From positions 372,001 through 436,000 of the forward strand of contig NC_050722.1 of the NCBI RefSeq assembly GCF_013402915.1: 64,000 bases of DNA. Direction: 5' to 3'. The notes below the pieces were generated by a model. The model saw nothing but the letters and a program-made list of their open reading frames with translations, made no database searches and was not told where the DNA came from. A program made the translations under genes and the position numbers. Shown piece after piece: positions 1 through 10,630 of the stretch (within the stretch, counting starts at the first letter, position 1; each line of letters starts with the position of its first letter). This stretch comes from Zygotorulaspora mrakii. Lineage: Eukaryota > Ascomycota > Saccharomycetes > Saccharomycetales > Saccharomycetaceae.

Positions 1-1162
1 TGTCAATAGCCTTCAATGCATTTAGGGTCTTGGTGATGAAGGAATCATCTTGCAGGTGAATAATGTGGACATTTTCGTGTATATGCAACGACACGATGTT
101 CATCGAACTGGTGCTATACTGTAATCTGATTACTTCAAGAGCCAGCGGCCAGCTCGGCTTACTTGTTGGTAGTAGACCTAAATTTATGTGTCGTATGCGC
201 ATTTTTCTAGTGACTGCTTCCCTGATTCTTGCCGTACAATTCTCATTACTCTCGTTGTATATTTTACATCTTTGAGGGTCTATTGCATTCGCATCTAAAC
301 CCTTTCTTAGAGCTTCAACACTCCAAGGATTTATTTCAAAACAATAGACTTTTCTTGCATTCCTTTTTAGATAGCACAACGTGAAATACCCTATCCCAGC
401 GTACATGTCAACGACATCGTTACCTTCAATGTCTTGAAATTTGTCCAGTATTCTTTTTTTCTCTTTAATATTACCCCTGCTAAACATTGTGAACATTGGT
501 GCCCAGTATTGATGAATTCCATTCTGTATTGTATGGCACCAAAGAGTACTTTGAAAATCAGTTTCAGTGGGGCTGTCCCACAATTCTTCTGCCCTTACAT
601 CCAAAGCGGGTGATACCAACTCCCCATAGAGTGGATATATGTTGAAAGGTCGTCTCATTACATCGGCCTCTATAATGGGCATATTTATAGCTACATGTGT
701 TAGTTTCAACTTCACGAAAACTTTGGACAGCATTTGCTTGCAGTACTCATCCTTAACAGGAAGCCCTACTAATTGAAAAAATTCCCTCCATTTTATATGG
801 TTGAAAGATTTCTCTTTGGAATTATTGAATAGTAGCAGCGGAGTATAAACGGTATAACGTATGGGCAAATGACTGATGAGCTCTTCAAAGTTTGCCACAT
901 TGCGAGCTTTTAGAAATGATCTGGTAAAGCCCACAATGTTGTTTTCATCATTTTTGTCACATAAACGTCCTGCAGTATACTTTCTCAATAAGTACGACTT
1001 TTGTTTCGCTAACAATGGATGATCGTCTTCGGTAATGGTCGTTCTGATAACTTTATAACGGCCATCTTGATAAATTGGCTTCACAAACTTCTTCTCGCTC
1101 TCCAATTCGAGCTTGATGTCTTTTATCAGGGTGGAATCAGTCAATAAGAGTTCGTACGGCAT
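1..1162 (-). CDS. TRM12: tRNA wybutosine-synthesising protein 2 (Tyw2/Trm12), C-terminus cut by window edge
   Basis: Trm12 transfers the alpha-amino-alpha-carboxypropyl group of S-adenosylmethionine to the wybutosine precursor at G37 of tRNA-Phe. The frame is open from an ATG at 1162 down to base 2, giving 387 codons without a stop, so the 3' end lies outside the window. The Trm5/Tyw2-type AdoMet motif DMYAGIGYFT sits near residue 250, followed by a second Rossmann motif (CFEINPWSVEALRKGL). The S. cerevisiae protein is about 460 residues, so roughly 70-80 residues are missing here. It is divergent from SDS3, sharing a promoter of about 195 bp. Trm5 is the closest alternative, but the N-terminal region and the asparagine-bearing motif II context fit Tyw2 better. 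Confidence 0.85.
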   Translation of the reverse strand, partial: MPYELLLTDSTLIKDIKLELESEKKFVKPIYQDGRYKVIRTTITEDDHPLLAKQKSYLLRKYTAGRLCDKNDENNIVGFTRSFLKARNVANFEELISHLPIRYTVYTPLLLFNNSKEKSFNHIKWREFFQLVGLPVKDEYCKQMLSKVFVKLKLTHVAINMPIIEADVMRRPFNIYPLYGELVSPALDVRAEELWDSPTETDFQSTLWCHTIQNGIHQYWAPMFTMFSRGNIKEKKRILDKFQDIEGNDVVDMYAGIGYFTLCYLKRNARKVYCFEINPWSVEALRKGLDANAIDPQRCKIYNESNENCTARIREAVTRKMRIRHINLGLLPTSKPSWPLALEVIRLQYSTSSMNIVSLHIHENVHIIHLQDDSFITKTLNALKAID

Positions 1163-1357
1163 GTGGTAAGTTCAAGGCATTTTATGTAAGGAGTAGCCTA
1201 TAAAATAGATTTTCCACTAAGTTTTCTTTTTCTTTTATCGCTTGTTTTTAAAATTGAATAATCACGGAAAAAAGAATAAAGGAATATATTTCAAGAGTCT
1301 ATTGTAGTAAGTACCCAGAAGTCAAACAGAAAAGGTAGAAGTGTTTTCTTACATGGT

Positions 1358-2446
1358 ATGAATCAGAAACAAATGAATCAAGAACGTATGTTAAATAACT
1401 TTTTTCTCATCCCCTTCGAAAGTTTCAGCGGGAAGGGACCAATGAATGGCGGCATGATGGACTAACTTATAATACCATCTTTGTTCTTGACAGTATCTCG
1501 AAAGGATAAAAGAAGGCATAACATCGAAACAAAGGTAAGTAAGATTTACCACAACTTCATATTGGACAAGGATTCGCATTACAAAAATCGTTTGACTTCT
1601 TTACAAACAGATTTGACTACATTGCACCAGGGCAACAATAAAGCGTATATTCGTAAAGTACGTGATTTGGAAGAAGCAAGAGATTTGGAGTTAGTAAGAC
1701 TGCGTCTATATGAAGAGTACAGAGTATCTCGCTCCAGTATAGAGTTTCAAGAGGACATTGAAAGTGCGAAAGCAGAGCATGAAAAATTGGTCAAATTGTG
1801 TAAGGAGAAACTGTATGAGTCTATCGAACAGAAGATAAAGCAGCTGCAAGAAGACAGGCTACTGATGGATGTTGCGAATACACATTCGTATGCGATGGAC
1901 TATACCAGAACAAAATTTCAAAAATATACAAGAAGCCATACGGCTAGTGGTTGGGAATCCTCGTCTAATGAGCTTGGTAGGGAGTCTCAGAATGAAAGTG
2001 CTACAGATACTGGGAATGAAAGAAGGTTTCTCAGAAAACGTGTGGGAGTGAAGGGAGTAAATGGTTCCTCAAGACTAGGGAAAAACGCAGACGAATCAGA
2101 TTTCCAGACCAATTCCTCTAGTAACGTTGTAACGAACCTCAACGGTAAAATTAGCACTCTTTCCAGGCAGACCAACAACGAGCCCCGTACTGACGTCAAC
2201 TCTGACACTGATTTCCTTCAATCAATAAGCGATAGCGGGAATCTTCATACGCTGCTATTTGGCGAAAAGGAATCCGAGAGTAAAGCTAACGACAAAAAGA
2301 AGCACAGAACATCTCAACGATATACAGCAAAAGCAGCGCCTCCACTCCAGTCGTTGAAGCCAGATGAAGTAAAGGACGATATAGCTTTCATAAGGCAGTT
2401 GACCAGCCAACCACCCGCACCATTCAAAAGTCGTGTCGTGGAATGA
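1358..2446 (+). CDS. SDS3: Sin3/Rpd3 histone deacetylase complex subunit Sds3, two exons
   Basis: Sds3 is a structural subunit of the Rpd3L deacetylase complex and is needed for its activity and for silencing. The large exon has no ATG before the conserved SRKDKRR segment. A 28-nt first exon at 1358-1385 supplies it: ATG at 1358, a second in-frame ATG at 1373, then the donor GTATGT at 1386. A branch site GACTAAC lies at 1460-1466 and the acceptor CAG at 1491-1493. Splicing gives MNQKQMNQEL followed by SRKDKRR, 326 residues in all; the S. cerevisiae protein has 327. The coiled-coil Sds3 region follows (residues about 30-140), then a low-complexity linker and the conserved C-terminal block APPLQSLKPDEV. 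The S. cerevisiae gene is not known to me to have an intron. Confidence 0.9.
1386..1493 (+). other. Spliceosomal intron in SDS3 (108 nt)
   Basis: Donor GTATGT at 1386-1391, branch-point motif GACTAAC at 1460-1466 and acceptor TTGACAG ending at 1493. The intron contains in-frame stops and interrupts a leucine codon in phase 1 (C|TA). Removal restores a start codon and the expected N-terminal length of the family. Confidence 0.85.
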
Positions 2447-3225
2447 GCTTTGTCGTGGGATAAGCTTCGAGAATATCTTTTGAACTGCTTGAGCATGAGG
2501 AGATTATAAAATCATGGCACAGGCTGTTCGTGCAAATTTCAAAATAAATATGCAAATCTCATTATTTCCTTCGTATCCTGAGCTACGGAGCAGGATTGTA
2601 ACTATAGCAACCAAGAAACCATCTGTAACAGTAGGCATAAAGTAACCAGAGGAAGTGCATGCGTCAGACCTGTATTCGCGTTGGACCATTCGAAGTACGC
2701 AACGAGCACACTTTTTGTTAATGTACTTCGCTTAACTTGTTTACATGGCACAATGGAAAGCTAATCACGAGAAGGAGGTGTTGCACAAGTTGAGCGCTGT
2801 ATAAAAGAAAACTCTGGTGTAAGTTGAACATTCTAGCATGGACTTTTCCGTATACTAGTTTTACAGTTGTGCCGATGAAAAGCGACTCTTCAATATATAT
2901 ATATAACGGCTGTTTGTGTAAAAAACATGTGCACTTGATGAAGATGATGAAAAATTATCACTCTTCATATTCATATTTCTCTCCAGCAAAACAATTTCTA
3001 TCATACATATCTGAATGGGCCATCCATTCTAAAACCATTAAAAGAGTCTTTTGGTTGCGTCTGTTTTTCCGATATTTTTACGTCAAAACGGCTATCTTCG
3101 AATCAAGCGGATATTTACGAACGAAGCAAGTGAGCAATATATTCGTATTTCAAGGCGCTTCAGTTTAAGAAGGTGAAATTAGTTCTACATGTGTAATTGC
3201 TTATAAGGATCTGCCATTGTAAAAG
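2447..3225. other. Intergenic region between SDS3 and the KTR gene
   Basis: The 779-bp gap carries the 3' end of SDS3 and the promoter of the mannosyltransferase gene. An alternating TA run at 2892-2905 could serve as a TATA element, though it lies more than 300 bp upstream of the ATG. The longest open frames either lack an ATG or resemble no family I know. I see no gene here. Confidence 0.6.
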
Positions 3226-4809
3226 ATGCTTAAATGGAATCTCCACTTCAAAAGGCGATGTAGACGAATACTGGGTAAATATAGAGTCATTATAAGTTGT
3301 CTCGTTATAATATTATTCCCTACTTTACTAGTTTTAACGCTAGGTGCTAGAAATTCCAGTACATCCCTCGCTAATGAGGAAATAATCACAAAGAGGGATG
3401 GCGTTTTCTTCAAAGGATGTGTCGATACCCCTGAATACTTGGAGGATCCATATTACACCAAGATGAATGCGACATTCGTTATGTTGACTAGAAATGAGGA
3501 AATGGACGAAGTTTTGAAAACGATGCAAAGTATAGAGACTCATTTCAACCAATGGTTTCAGTACCCATATGTTTTCTTGAATAACGAGCCATTCACGGAA
3601 GAATTCAAATTGCGAATTACTTCGATGACTAACGCCGAAGTTGATTTTGGCATGATTGAAGAGACTGATTGGGAGTTTCCTGAAGATATCCGCGATACTT
3701 TTGCATTTAAGAACGCTATTCAAGAACAAGGTGATAGAGGTATTTTATATGCGCACATGGAATCATACCACAAGATGTGTCGATTTTATTCTGGTATTTT
3801 CTACAAGCATCCACTGGTAAGGAGACATGAGTGGTATTGGAGGCTGGAACCAGATGTAGAGTTTTTCTGTGATATATCGTACGATCCTTTTTACGAAATG
3901 GCCAAAACCAATAAGAAGTACGGATTTACCGTCGTACTCCCGGAGATTTATTGGAGTGTACCCAATCTTTTCCGATACACTAGGGCCTTCATTCGTGAAA
4001 ATCGAGTCAAAGTGGGTAATCTGTGGAACTTATTTGTCACAAACTATGATATTCTGGACACCGATGATGAAGAGCTGTCGGAATTTGTCAATCACGAAGA
4101 AGACGTCGAACCAAAAATGAGCGAAAAGGTTGCAATTGACCATATGTTTGACACAAAAGAATTTGATGAGGACAGCATGGGGATGCACATGCTGATTAGG
4201 AGAGCAAAATCGAAAATACCGACCAAAGAGGACAAATTCGATAATCAGGAGTACAACTTATGCCATTTCTGGTCAAATTTTGAGATCGCAAGGATCGACG
4301 TTTTTGACAACGATTTTTACAATTCATACTTTGAGTTTCTAGAGAAGAGCGGCGGTTTTTGGAGAGAAAGATGGGGAGACGCCCCAATCCATTCCCTCGG
4401 GCTTGGGATGATGTTGGATGTTGACGATATACACTATTTCAGAGATATCGGCTACCGCCACGCCGACGTCCAGCATTGCCCCAAGAACTGGAACGGTTTC
4501 CAACAGGAAAAGAAAGTAGGCCATGGCCAACTGCCCTACATGCCGTTCGAAGACAGGTTCAAACGCAGAGCCGGCCTGTGGAACTCATACGACACAGGGA
4601 CCGCAGCAGGATCTGGCTGCAGATGCAAGTGCAGCAAGAGAAGGAAAGATATAGAGGACCGCGCGTACGAGTGTATAGATCTCTGGGCCTCCCTGGTGTC
4701 TGCCAGCGATTCATTCCTGGAAAGCGGAGGTTTCGTGCCCAACATGAATGCCCAGGAAATCGAGTCCAGCATCGAGCGCGATTACGAATCTCACTTTGCC
4801 GCCCAGTAA
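3226..4809 (+). CDS. KTR7: Golgi alpha-mannosyltransferase of the KRE2/MNT1 family (KTR5/KTR7 orthologue)
   Basis: A GT15 family type II membrane enzyme that adds mannose from GDP-mannose to glycoprotein N- and O-glycans in the Golgi. A short cytosolic tail precedes one signal-anchor helix (about residues 20-40), then a stem and the catalytic domain. Visible family motifs are YWRLEPDVEFFC (about 204-216; metal/nucleotide region) and YNLCHFWSNFEIA (about 342-354), which carries the Glu active-site residue of Kre2-type enzymes. Length 527, close to KTR5 and KTR7. In S. cerevisiae KTR7 neighbours SDS3 and KTR5 neighbours the H4 gene; here one gene has both neighbours, so it is the single pre-duplication orthologue and the symbol is one of two equally valid names. 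Confidence 0.9.
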   Translation: MLKWNLHFKRRCRRILGKYRVIISCLVIILFPTLLVLTLGARNSSTSLANEEIITKRDGVFFKGCVDTPEYLEDPYYTKMNATFVMLTRNEEMDEVLKTMQSIETHFNQWFQYPYVFLNNEPFTEEFKLRITSMTNAEVDFGMIEETDWEFPEDIRDTFAFKNAIQEQGDRGILYAHMESYHKMCRFYSGIFYKHPLVRRHEWYWRLEPDVEFFCDISYDPFYEMAKTNKKYGFTVVLPEIYWSVPNLFRYTRAFIRENRVKVGNLWNLFVTNYDILDTDDEELSEFVNHEEDVEPKMSEKVAIDHMFDTKEFDEDSMGMHMLIRRAKSKIPTKEDKFDNQEYNLCHFWSNFEIARIDVFDNDFYNSYFEFLEKSGGFWRERWGDAPIHSLGLGMMLDVDDIHYFRDIGYRHADVQHCPKNWNGFQQEKKVGHGQLPYMPFEDRFKRRAGLWNSYDTGTAAGSGCRCKCSKRRKDIEDRAYECIDLWASLVSASDSFLESGGFVPNMNAQEIESSIERDYESHFAAQ

Positions 4810-4982
4810 ATAGACACAATTACGCACACATACACACATACAAAAATTTTTCTGAAAAAAACACCATTGACCCTGATAAAATTCTCTAATTTAATGAAGA
4901 TGATCTATATATGTATGAAATGTAGATACAGTCTGTTATTTTTATGTTTACCCAAAAGCTATCGAAAATACACTTTCCATGA

Positions 4983-6425
<1,443 letters not shown>

Positions 6426-6730
6426 ACGTGACGTCTTTTGAGTTGGAAAGCGGGTGTGTGTCATACCATTCAAAGAGTAAGTTTCTACTTTTATGTTATT
6501 TGTAATGGTTAATCGATAATAATGGGATGTTAAATATAAATTTAGTGCAATATGTATATTTATACTATCAACGATAACAGGTTTTAGTTATGTTTTTTTT
6601 GCGGAAGGGGGGACTGGGGAACTGGGGTGAAAAAAGGATTCTCTGCTGAACTACTTCAACAGCGAATGTCACTTGTAGAACAAGTCAGGGTCGGGGTTGT
6701 CGCTACAAGTTGCAGACAGGTCGAATCACT
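6426..6730. other. 3' region of H3 and promoter of AIM19
   Basis: A 305-bp gap. AT-rich sequence with TATGTATATTTATA near 6549 probably forms the polyadenylation signals of H3. A G-rich patch lies at about 6602-6628. No coding potential seen. Confidence 0.5.
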
Positions 6731-7210
6731 ATGGAGAACCCAGCAGATGCACAGGGCCGTCTCAAGAGTCCAGTTCCGGAGAAGCCAAATGGGAAGCAGC
6801 TATTTAGCTACACGGATACCCCAACGCCAGCACTGCTAAACTGCTCTATGTTATTGCTGACGCCAATCATATCGCCAGCGACAGTTTCACCAGTTTCTGT
6901 GGCTCAGAGATCAGCTAGCTCACGGTTGGCGAATATGCTAACGAAACCGAAATACCTAGGACCTACAAAGAAAACGGCGCTGCTCTTCGGTGGTGCACAG
7001 GCACTGGGAGCATGGATGATACATGACGGCGATCTAGAAAGCGGATGTGGATTCTTGGCTGCATGGTCGACTTTGTACTTAATTGTAGGCGGGCGTGGCT
7101 CGCTCAAGAGTCTCAGGTATGGCAAAGTATGGCCGCTGATGTTAAGTACAATCTCATTGGGTAATGCATATTTGTATGGTAGAAGATTCATCTCTGGAGG
7201 CTTTTCATGA
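6731..7210 (+). CDS. AIM19: Mitochondrial membrane protein Aim19
   Basis: Aim19 is a small mitochondrial protein of unknown molecular function; null mutants in S. cerevisiae show altered mitochondrial genome maintenance. The start is the ATG at 6731, giving 159 residues against 157 in S. cerevisiae; an upstream in-frame extension begins only at a TTG. The conserved parts are TPTPALLN near the N-terminus, TKKTALLFGGAQALGAWMI, the hydrophobic GCGFLAAWSTLYLIVGGRGS, and the C-terminal LSTISLGNAYLYGRRF. Two or three hydrophobic segments indicate a membrane protein. Convergent with SIW14 with only 37 bp between the stops. In S. cerevisiae AIM19 is YIL087C, next to KTR7 and AVT7, which matches. Confidence 0.85.
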   Translation: MENPADAQGRLKSPVPEKPNGKQLFSYTDTPTPALLNCSMLLLTPIISPATVSPVSVAQRSASSRLANMLTKPKYLGPTKKTALLFGGAQALGAWMIHDGDLESGCGFLAAWSTLYLIVGGRGSLKSLRYGKVWPLMLSTISLGNAYLYGRRFISGGFS

Positions 7211-7247
7211 AGGAAGCAAATAAAATATGTTTATATATGTATGAAAA

Positions 7248-8072
7248 TTACCATTGTATAGGAAGCCAGTTTTTCTTATTTGCTAGAGTAATTATCTCTT
7301 TATCGTCATACATCTCAATAAATTGCTGATCCAAGGCTCTTGCCTTGGGGAATGCAAATCTTCTGTATTCGTCAAATATCATTGTTAAAGACCAATTTTG
7401 TAATTTACGTATGCATCCGATTAAACAACCGGTTCTGTGCTTACCTCTGTTGCAGTGAATTAACACCGGTTGATGGTCTGGATTTAACACAATCTCCAGA
7501 GCTTTTGTAAGTAAATCCGACGGTATGTTCACGAACGGTTCCTTATTACCACTCATGCCAACCTGATACAGTTTAATACCCGATTTTTCCAAAAATTCTT
7601 TATTTTCCGCTGGATACTCTTCCGGTATCAGGACCAGAATTGATTTCAACTTTAATCTTGTCTGTAAAAACTGGAAGTTTTCAACCCTTGGAAAGCTACT
7701 GCGATATATTTCCCCCGCTACATGACTGAAGTTCTCTGGCGGTATTACTTCCTCTTGCTGTGCTTCACTTTGGAATTCACGCTTTTCCTCGCTTTTAGTC
7801 ATATGCTCATCCTTATCAAACAAGTCTTCCTCATCCTCTTCTAATAGTTGTCCGTCTTCTCTCTTGCAATTATCATGAAATCTCTGTAGAATATGTTCAA
7901 ATTCTCCTTTCAATATCTTATCCTCATTGATAATTCTGTGAATATCATTGCCATTACCATTGTCTCTCAGCATACTGACATCCTTTTGTATCAGTCGTAT
8001 AATTTCCGCTTCATTTTCTATTAGACTATCGATAGCACTTGCTTCGCCAGTTTCATTATTGGAACCTGTCAT
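7248..8072 (-). CDS. SIW14: Inositol pyrophosphate phosphatase Siw14
   Basis: Siw14 is an atypical dual-specificity (tyrosine phosphatase-like) enzyme that removes the 5-beta phosphate from inositol pyrophosphates. The P-loop HCNRGKHRTG is at residues 206-215 with catalytic Cys207 and Arg213. The segment VAGEIYRSSFPRVENFQFL (118-136) is the substrate-side signature of the plant and fungal PFA-DSP family. The first 110 residues are acidic and probably disordered. Length 274; the S. cerevisiae protein has 281. Divergent from AVT7 across 275 bp. Confidence 0.93.
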   Translation of the reverse strand: MTGSNNETGEASAIDSLIENEAEIIRLIQKDVSMLRDNGNGNDIHRIINEDKILKGEFEHILQRFHDNCKREDGQLLEEDEEDLFDKDEHMTKSEEKREFQSEAQQEEVIPPENFSHVAGEIYRSSFPRVENFQFLQTRLKLKSILVLIPEEYPAENKEFLEKSGIKLYQVGMSGNKEPFVNIPSDLLTKALEIVLNPDHQPVLIHCNRGKHRTGCLIGCIRKLQNWSLTMIFDEYRRFAFPKARALDQQFIEMYDDKEIITLANKKNWLPIQW

Positions 8073-8347
8073 TTTTTTTGAACTCTAGAATATAAAATGA
8101 TTACGAGGCCCCCTCGATCAATAGATTGTATACTTTTCTTATTGCATTCCATTATCACTTAACATTTTAGTTCAAATTGTTTTTTCACCAGGCGGGATAT
8201 CCGCGCCAGCGGAAATTGGCTGATTGGAAGAGGCCACTTCAAATACTTCAATGCAACAAACTACGAAAACAATAACATAAAGGGAGTGGTAAGAAGGCCA
8301 CCTAAATTTCAAGTCAAGCGTTCGAGGTTTACAGTCGTTAGTTTCTA

Positions 8348-9730
8348 ATGGAACCAACTGCTACTGTTTTGTCGTCCAGTGCAAACTTATTAAAAACTAT
8401 CGTCGGTGCTGGTGTCCTGGCAGTTCCATATGCTTTTCGGAATGACGGCATATTAGTTGGGTCTCTGTTGATACTACTGGCAGCGGTAACATCAGCCTTT
8501 GGTCTTTTTGTACTTGGCAAATGTTCCAAGACTTTGATCAACCCCAGAAACTCTTCTTTTTTCACATTTTGCATGCTAACATATCCTTCCTTGTCTCCTC
8601 TTTTCGATTTAGCAATGTTCATTCAATGTTTTGGTGTTGGTCTGAGTTATCTTGTTCTCATTGGTGACATTTTCCCGGGATTATTTGGGGGTACTCGCGA
8701 GTATTGGATTTTGGGTTCAGCACTGTTAATAGTTCCACTTTGTACACTCAGAAAGTTGGATAGCTTAAGATATTCTAGTATACTCGGTCTGTTTGCACTT
8801 GGGTACATATCTTTGCTTGTTCTCTCAATATTTGTCTACGATGTCATTCTTACAGATAATTACAAAGCTTTTAGGGGGGACGTGTATTGGTTCAAGGTTT
8901 ATGATTATAGCGGATTGCTGTCTACGTTTAGCATTATTATATTTGCATTCACAGGTTCCATGAATTTGTGCAGTATAATTAACGAATTGGAAGATAACTC
9001 GCTTTCAAATATTTCTACTGTCATTGGCTGGTCTTTATCCATTGCTACAACACTTTTTATGGCCATAGGTATAACTGGATATCTGACTTTTGGCAGCAAT
9101 GTATCAGGCAACATTATTTTAAATTACGACGCGGATTCTCCATGGGTTTTCCTTGGCAAGCTATGTTTAGGGACCATGGTCATTTTATCGTTTCCGCTCT
9201 TATTTCACCCATGTCGTATATCTGTTAATAACATGATCGTATGGGGGAAGTTAAAGTTCGAGAAACAACCTCATAGTGAACTAAATACTAGATCAAGCGA
9301 GATCCCAATTAGACTCTCCATACAAGATGATGACAACGAGTCATTGGCATCTGATCAGACTCACGAGTCGCATGAAGCGGTGGTCAGTGTCGAAAATAAT
9401 ACAAGCATTACACACGATGTTCCATTTCCACAGCGCAGATTTTATGTTAGCACTGCTATCTTGTTATTTGTGATGTTCTTTCTCTCATTGCGCGTTACCT
9501 CGTTCGCACTCGTATTGTCTCTGGTGGGAGCCACGGGTTCCACTTCAATTTCATTTACTTTACCTGGTCTTTTCGGGTACAAGCTTATTGGAACAGATTC
9601 CTTAGCGGTAGGTCAGATGGTTTCTCCAAAAGATAGGTTCTATAGAGGTTGCAGTGCGCTGCTGGTGTGGTTCGGCTTGGCAGTTACATTTTTCTCCTTA
9701 TACGTGATTTTTTTTCATGGTAACAACTAG
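8348..9730 (+). CDS. AVT7: Vacuolar amino acid transporter Avt7
   Basis: Member of the amino acid/auxin permease (AAAP) family, SLC38-like. In S. cerevisiae Avt7 exports glutamine and proline from the vacuole. The N-terminus NLLKTIVGAGVLAVPYAF (residues about 13-30) is the family's first transmembrane signature. Further hydrophobic segments follow to about residue 300, then a hydrophilic loop (about 305-360) and two or three C-terminal helices. SLVGATGSTSISFTLPGLF near residue 395 is another family motif. Length 460 against 490 in S. cerevisiae, the difference being in the loop. A tRNA gene lies 136 bp downstream. Confidence 0.9.
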   Translation: MEPTATVLSSSANLLKTIVGAGVLAVPYAFRNDGILVGSLLILLAAVTSAFGLFVLGKCSKTLINPRNSSFFTFCMLTYPSLSPLFDLAMFIQCFGVGLSYLVLIGDIFPGLFGGTREYWILGSALLIVPLCTLRKLDSLRYSSILGLFALGYISLLVLSIFVYDVILTDNYKAFRGDVYWFKVYDYSGLLSTFSIIIFAFTGSMNLCSIINELEDNSLSNISTVIGWSLSIATTLFMAIGITGYLTFGSNVSGNIILNYDADSPWVFLGKLCLGTMVILSFPLLFHPCRISVNNMIVWGKLKFEKQPHSELNTRSSEIPIRLSIQDDDNESLASDQTHESHEAVVSVENNTSITHDVPFPQRRFYVSTAILLFVMFFLSLRVTSFALVLSLVGATGSTSISFTLPGLFGYKLIGTDSLAVGQMVSPKDRFYRGCSALLVWFGLAVTFFSLYVIFFHGNN

Positions 9731-10630
9731 AATAATAATCTTTTAATAACTTTATAGCATTAAAAATCGAATGGAGTGGTAGGATTGCCGTCTGTAATAT
9801 TAAAAGAGTTGTGTTCCACAATGATCTTATTTTCGAGATGTGAAGTGAAGTAAATGAAAAAATAAACTCCGAAGCGGGGAGTCGAACCCCGGTTTCCACG
9901 GTGAGAGCGTGATGTGATAGCCGTTACACTACATCGGATTAGTACTTGTTATGTTAGTAGAGAATTTCTTAATGGTATATTATGCAGAACATTCTGAATT
10001 GAGACAGTTACATTCGGAGCAATTAATATTTGGAAAGAATGTTTTCTTCGGCGTTGTCGATAGTAACTTGGTTTGACATTGATGATGATACTATGATATT
10101 CAATTATAGAGATATATAATTCCTTGATTTTCTATATCATGAATTGAGATAAAACTAATTGAACTTGGATTAATATCTGGAAAATACGTCAGTATTTATA
10201 CCTAATACTTCGCGCCTATTGAACCATAAGAGAGGACGACGAGGGAAGAATTTTCATCGTCATCACACCATTGCTAGTCCCATAGAATCCACAGTACAAC
10301 TGTTATTTCATGTTCCATGCCATAGACTCCTTCGTAGTCAGATTCCTGAATTGTAAACGTCTCGCGATAGATTATCATCCGATATCTTTTGATATCGATT
10401 GATATTCTGTTAGGGCTTCATCTGACTTTATTCCTTTTATTTTGTCATTTCAAAGGTGCTGTTTCTTGTTCTCGCAGTTTGTCTCTTTCATAATATTTTG
10501 CTTCTATCAAAACATCGATTTATAATTCAACACAATTAAAGGCCCGATAGTTTTCGCATTTATGATGAGCTGGTGTCTAACACATCATCCGTTCCAGGAT
10601 TCGATCACCATGTTGAAGTATTTGGTCCCA
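9731..10630. other. Intergenic region with a tRNA gene, otherwise no recognised content
   Basis: Apart from tRNA-Glu (9867-9938) the 900 bp between AVT7 and the 3' end of SSN8 holds no open frame of note. AT-rich sequence at about 10090-10200 could be an old tRNA-linked LTR, but I cannot find matching termini or a target duplication, so no element is called. An imperfect inverted repeat around 10562-10590 (ATGATGAG... / ...CATCATCC) lies just beyond the SSN8 stop. Confidence 0.5.
9867..9938 (-). tRNA. tRNA-Glu (anticodon CUC)
   Basis: On the minus strand a 72-nt cloverleaf starts TCCGATGTAG and ends CCCCGCTTCGGAG. It contains the yeast tRNA-Glu body (AACGGCTATCACATCACG), an anticodon loop CTCTCAC giving CTC, and the T-arm CGGGG TTCGACT CCCCG. 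The acceptor stem has a T6-T67 mismatch. No intron. The internal A and B boxes are intact, so it should be transcribed. Confidence 0.95.

Noticed and set aside
2944..3014. ATGATGA followed about 60 nt later by CTGA, resembling a C/D snoRNA
   Set aside because: The sequence before CTGA (TCTATCATACATAT) matches no rRNA segment I know, and there is no terminal stem.
2824..3168. 114-codon open frame on the plus strand upstream of the KTR gene
   Set aside because: It starts with TTG, overlaps the promoter region and shows no recognisable domain.
9953..9959. TACTAAC on the minus strand beside tRNA-Glu
   Set aside because: The sequence after it is the tRNA itself; there is no acceptor leading to a coding frame.
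10090..10200. AT-rich sequence near tRNA-Glu that could be an old Ty-like LTR
   Set aside because: No TG...CA termini, no target-site duplication and no clear similarity to a known LTR.
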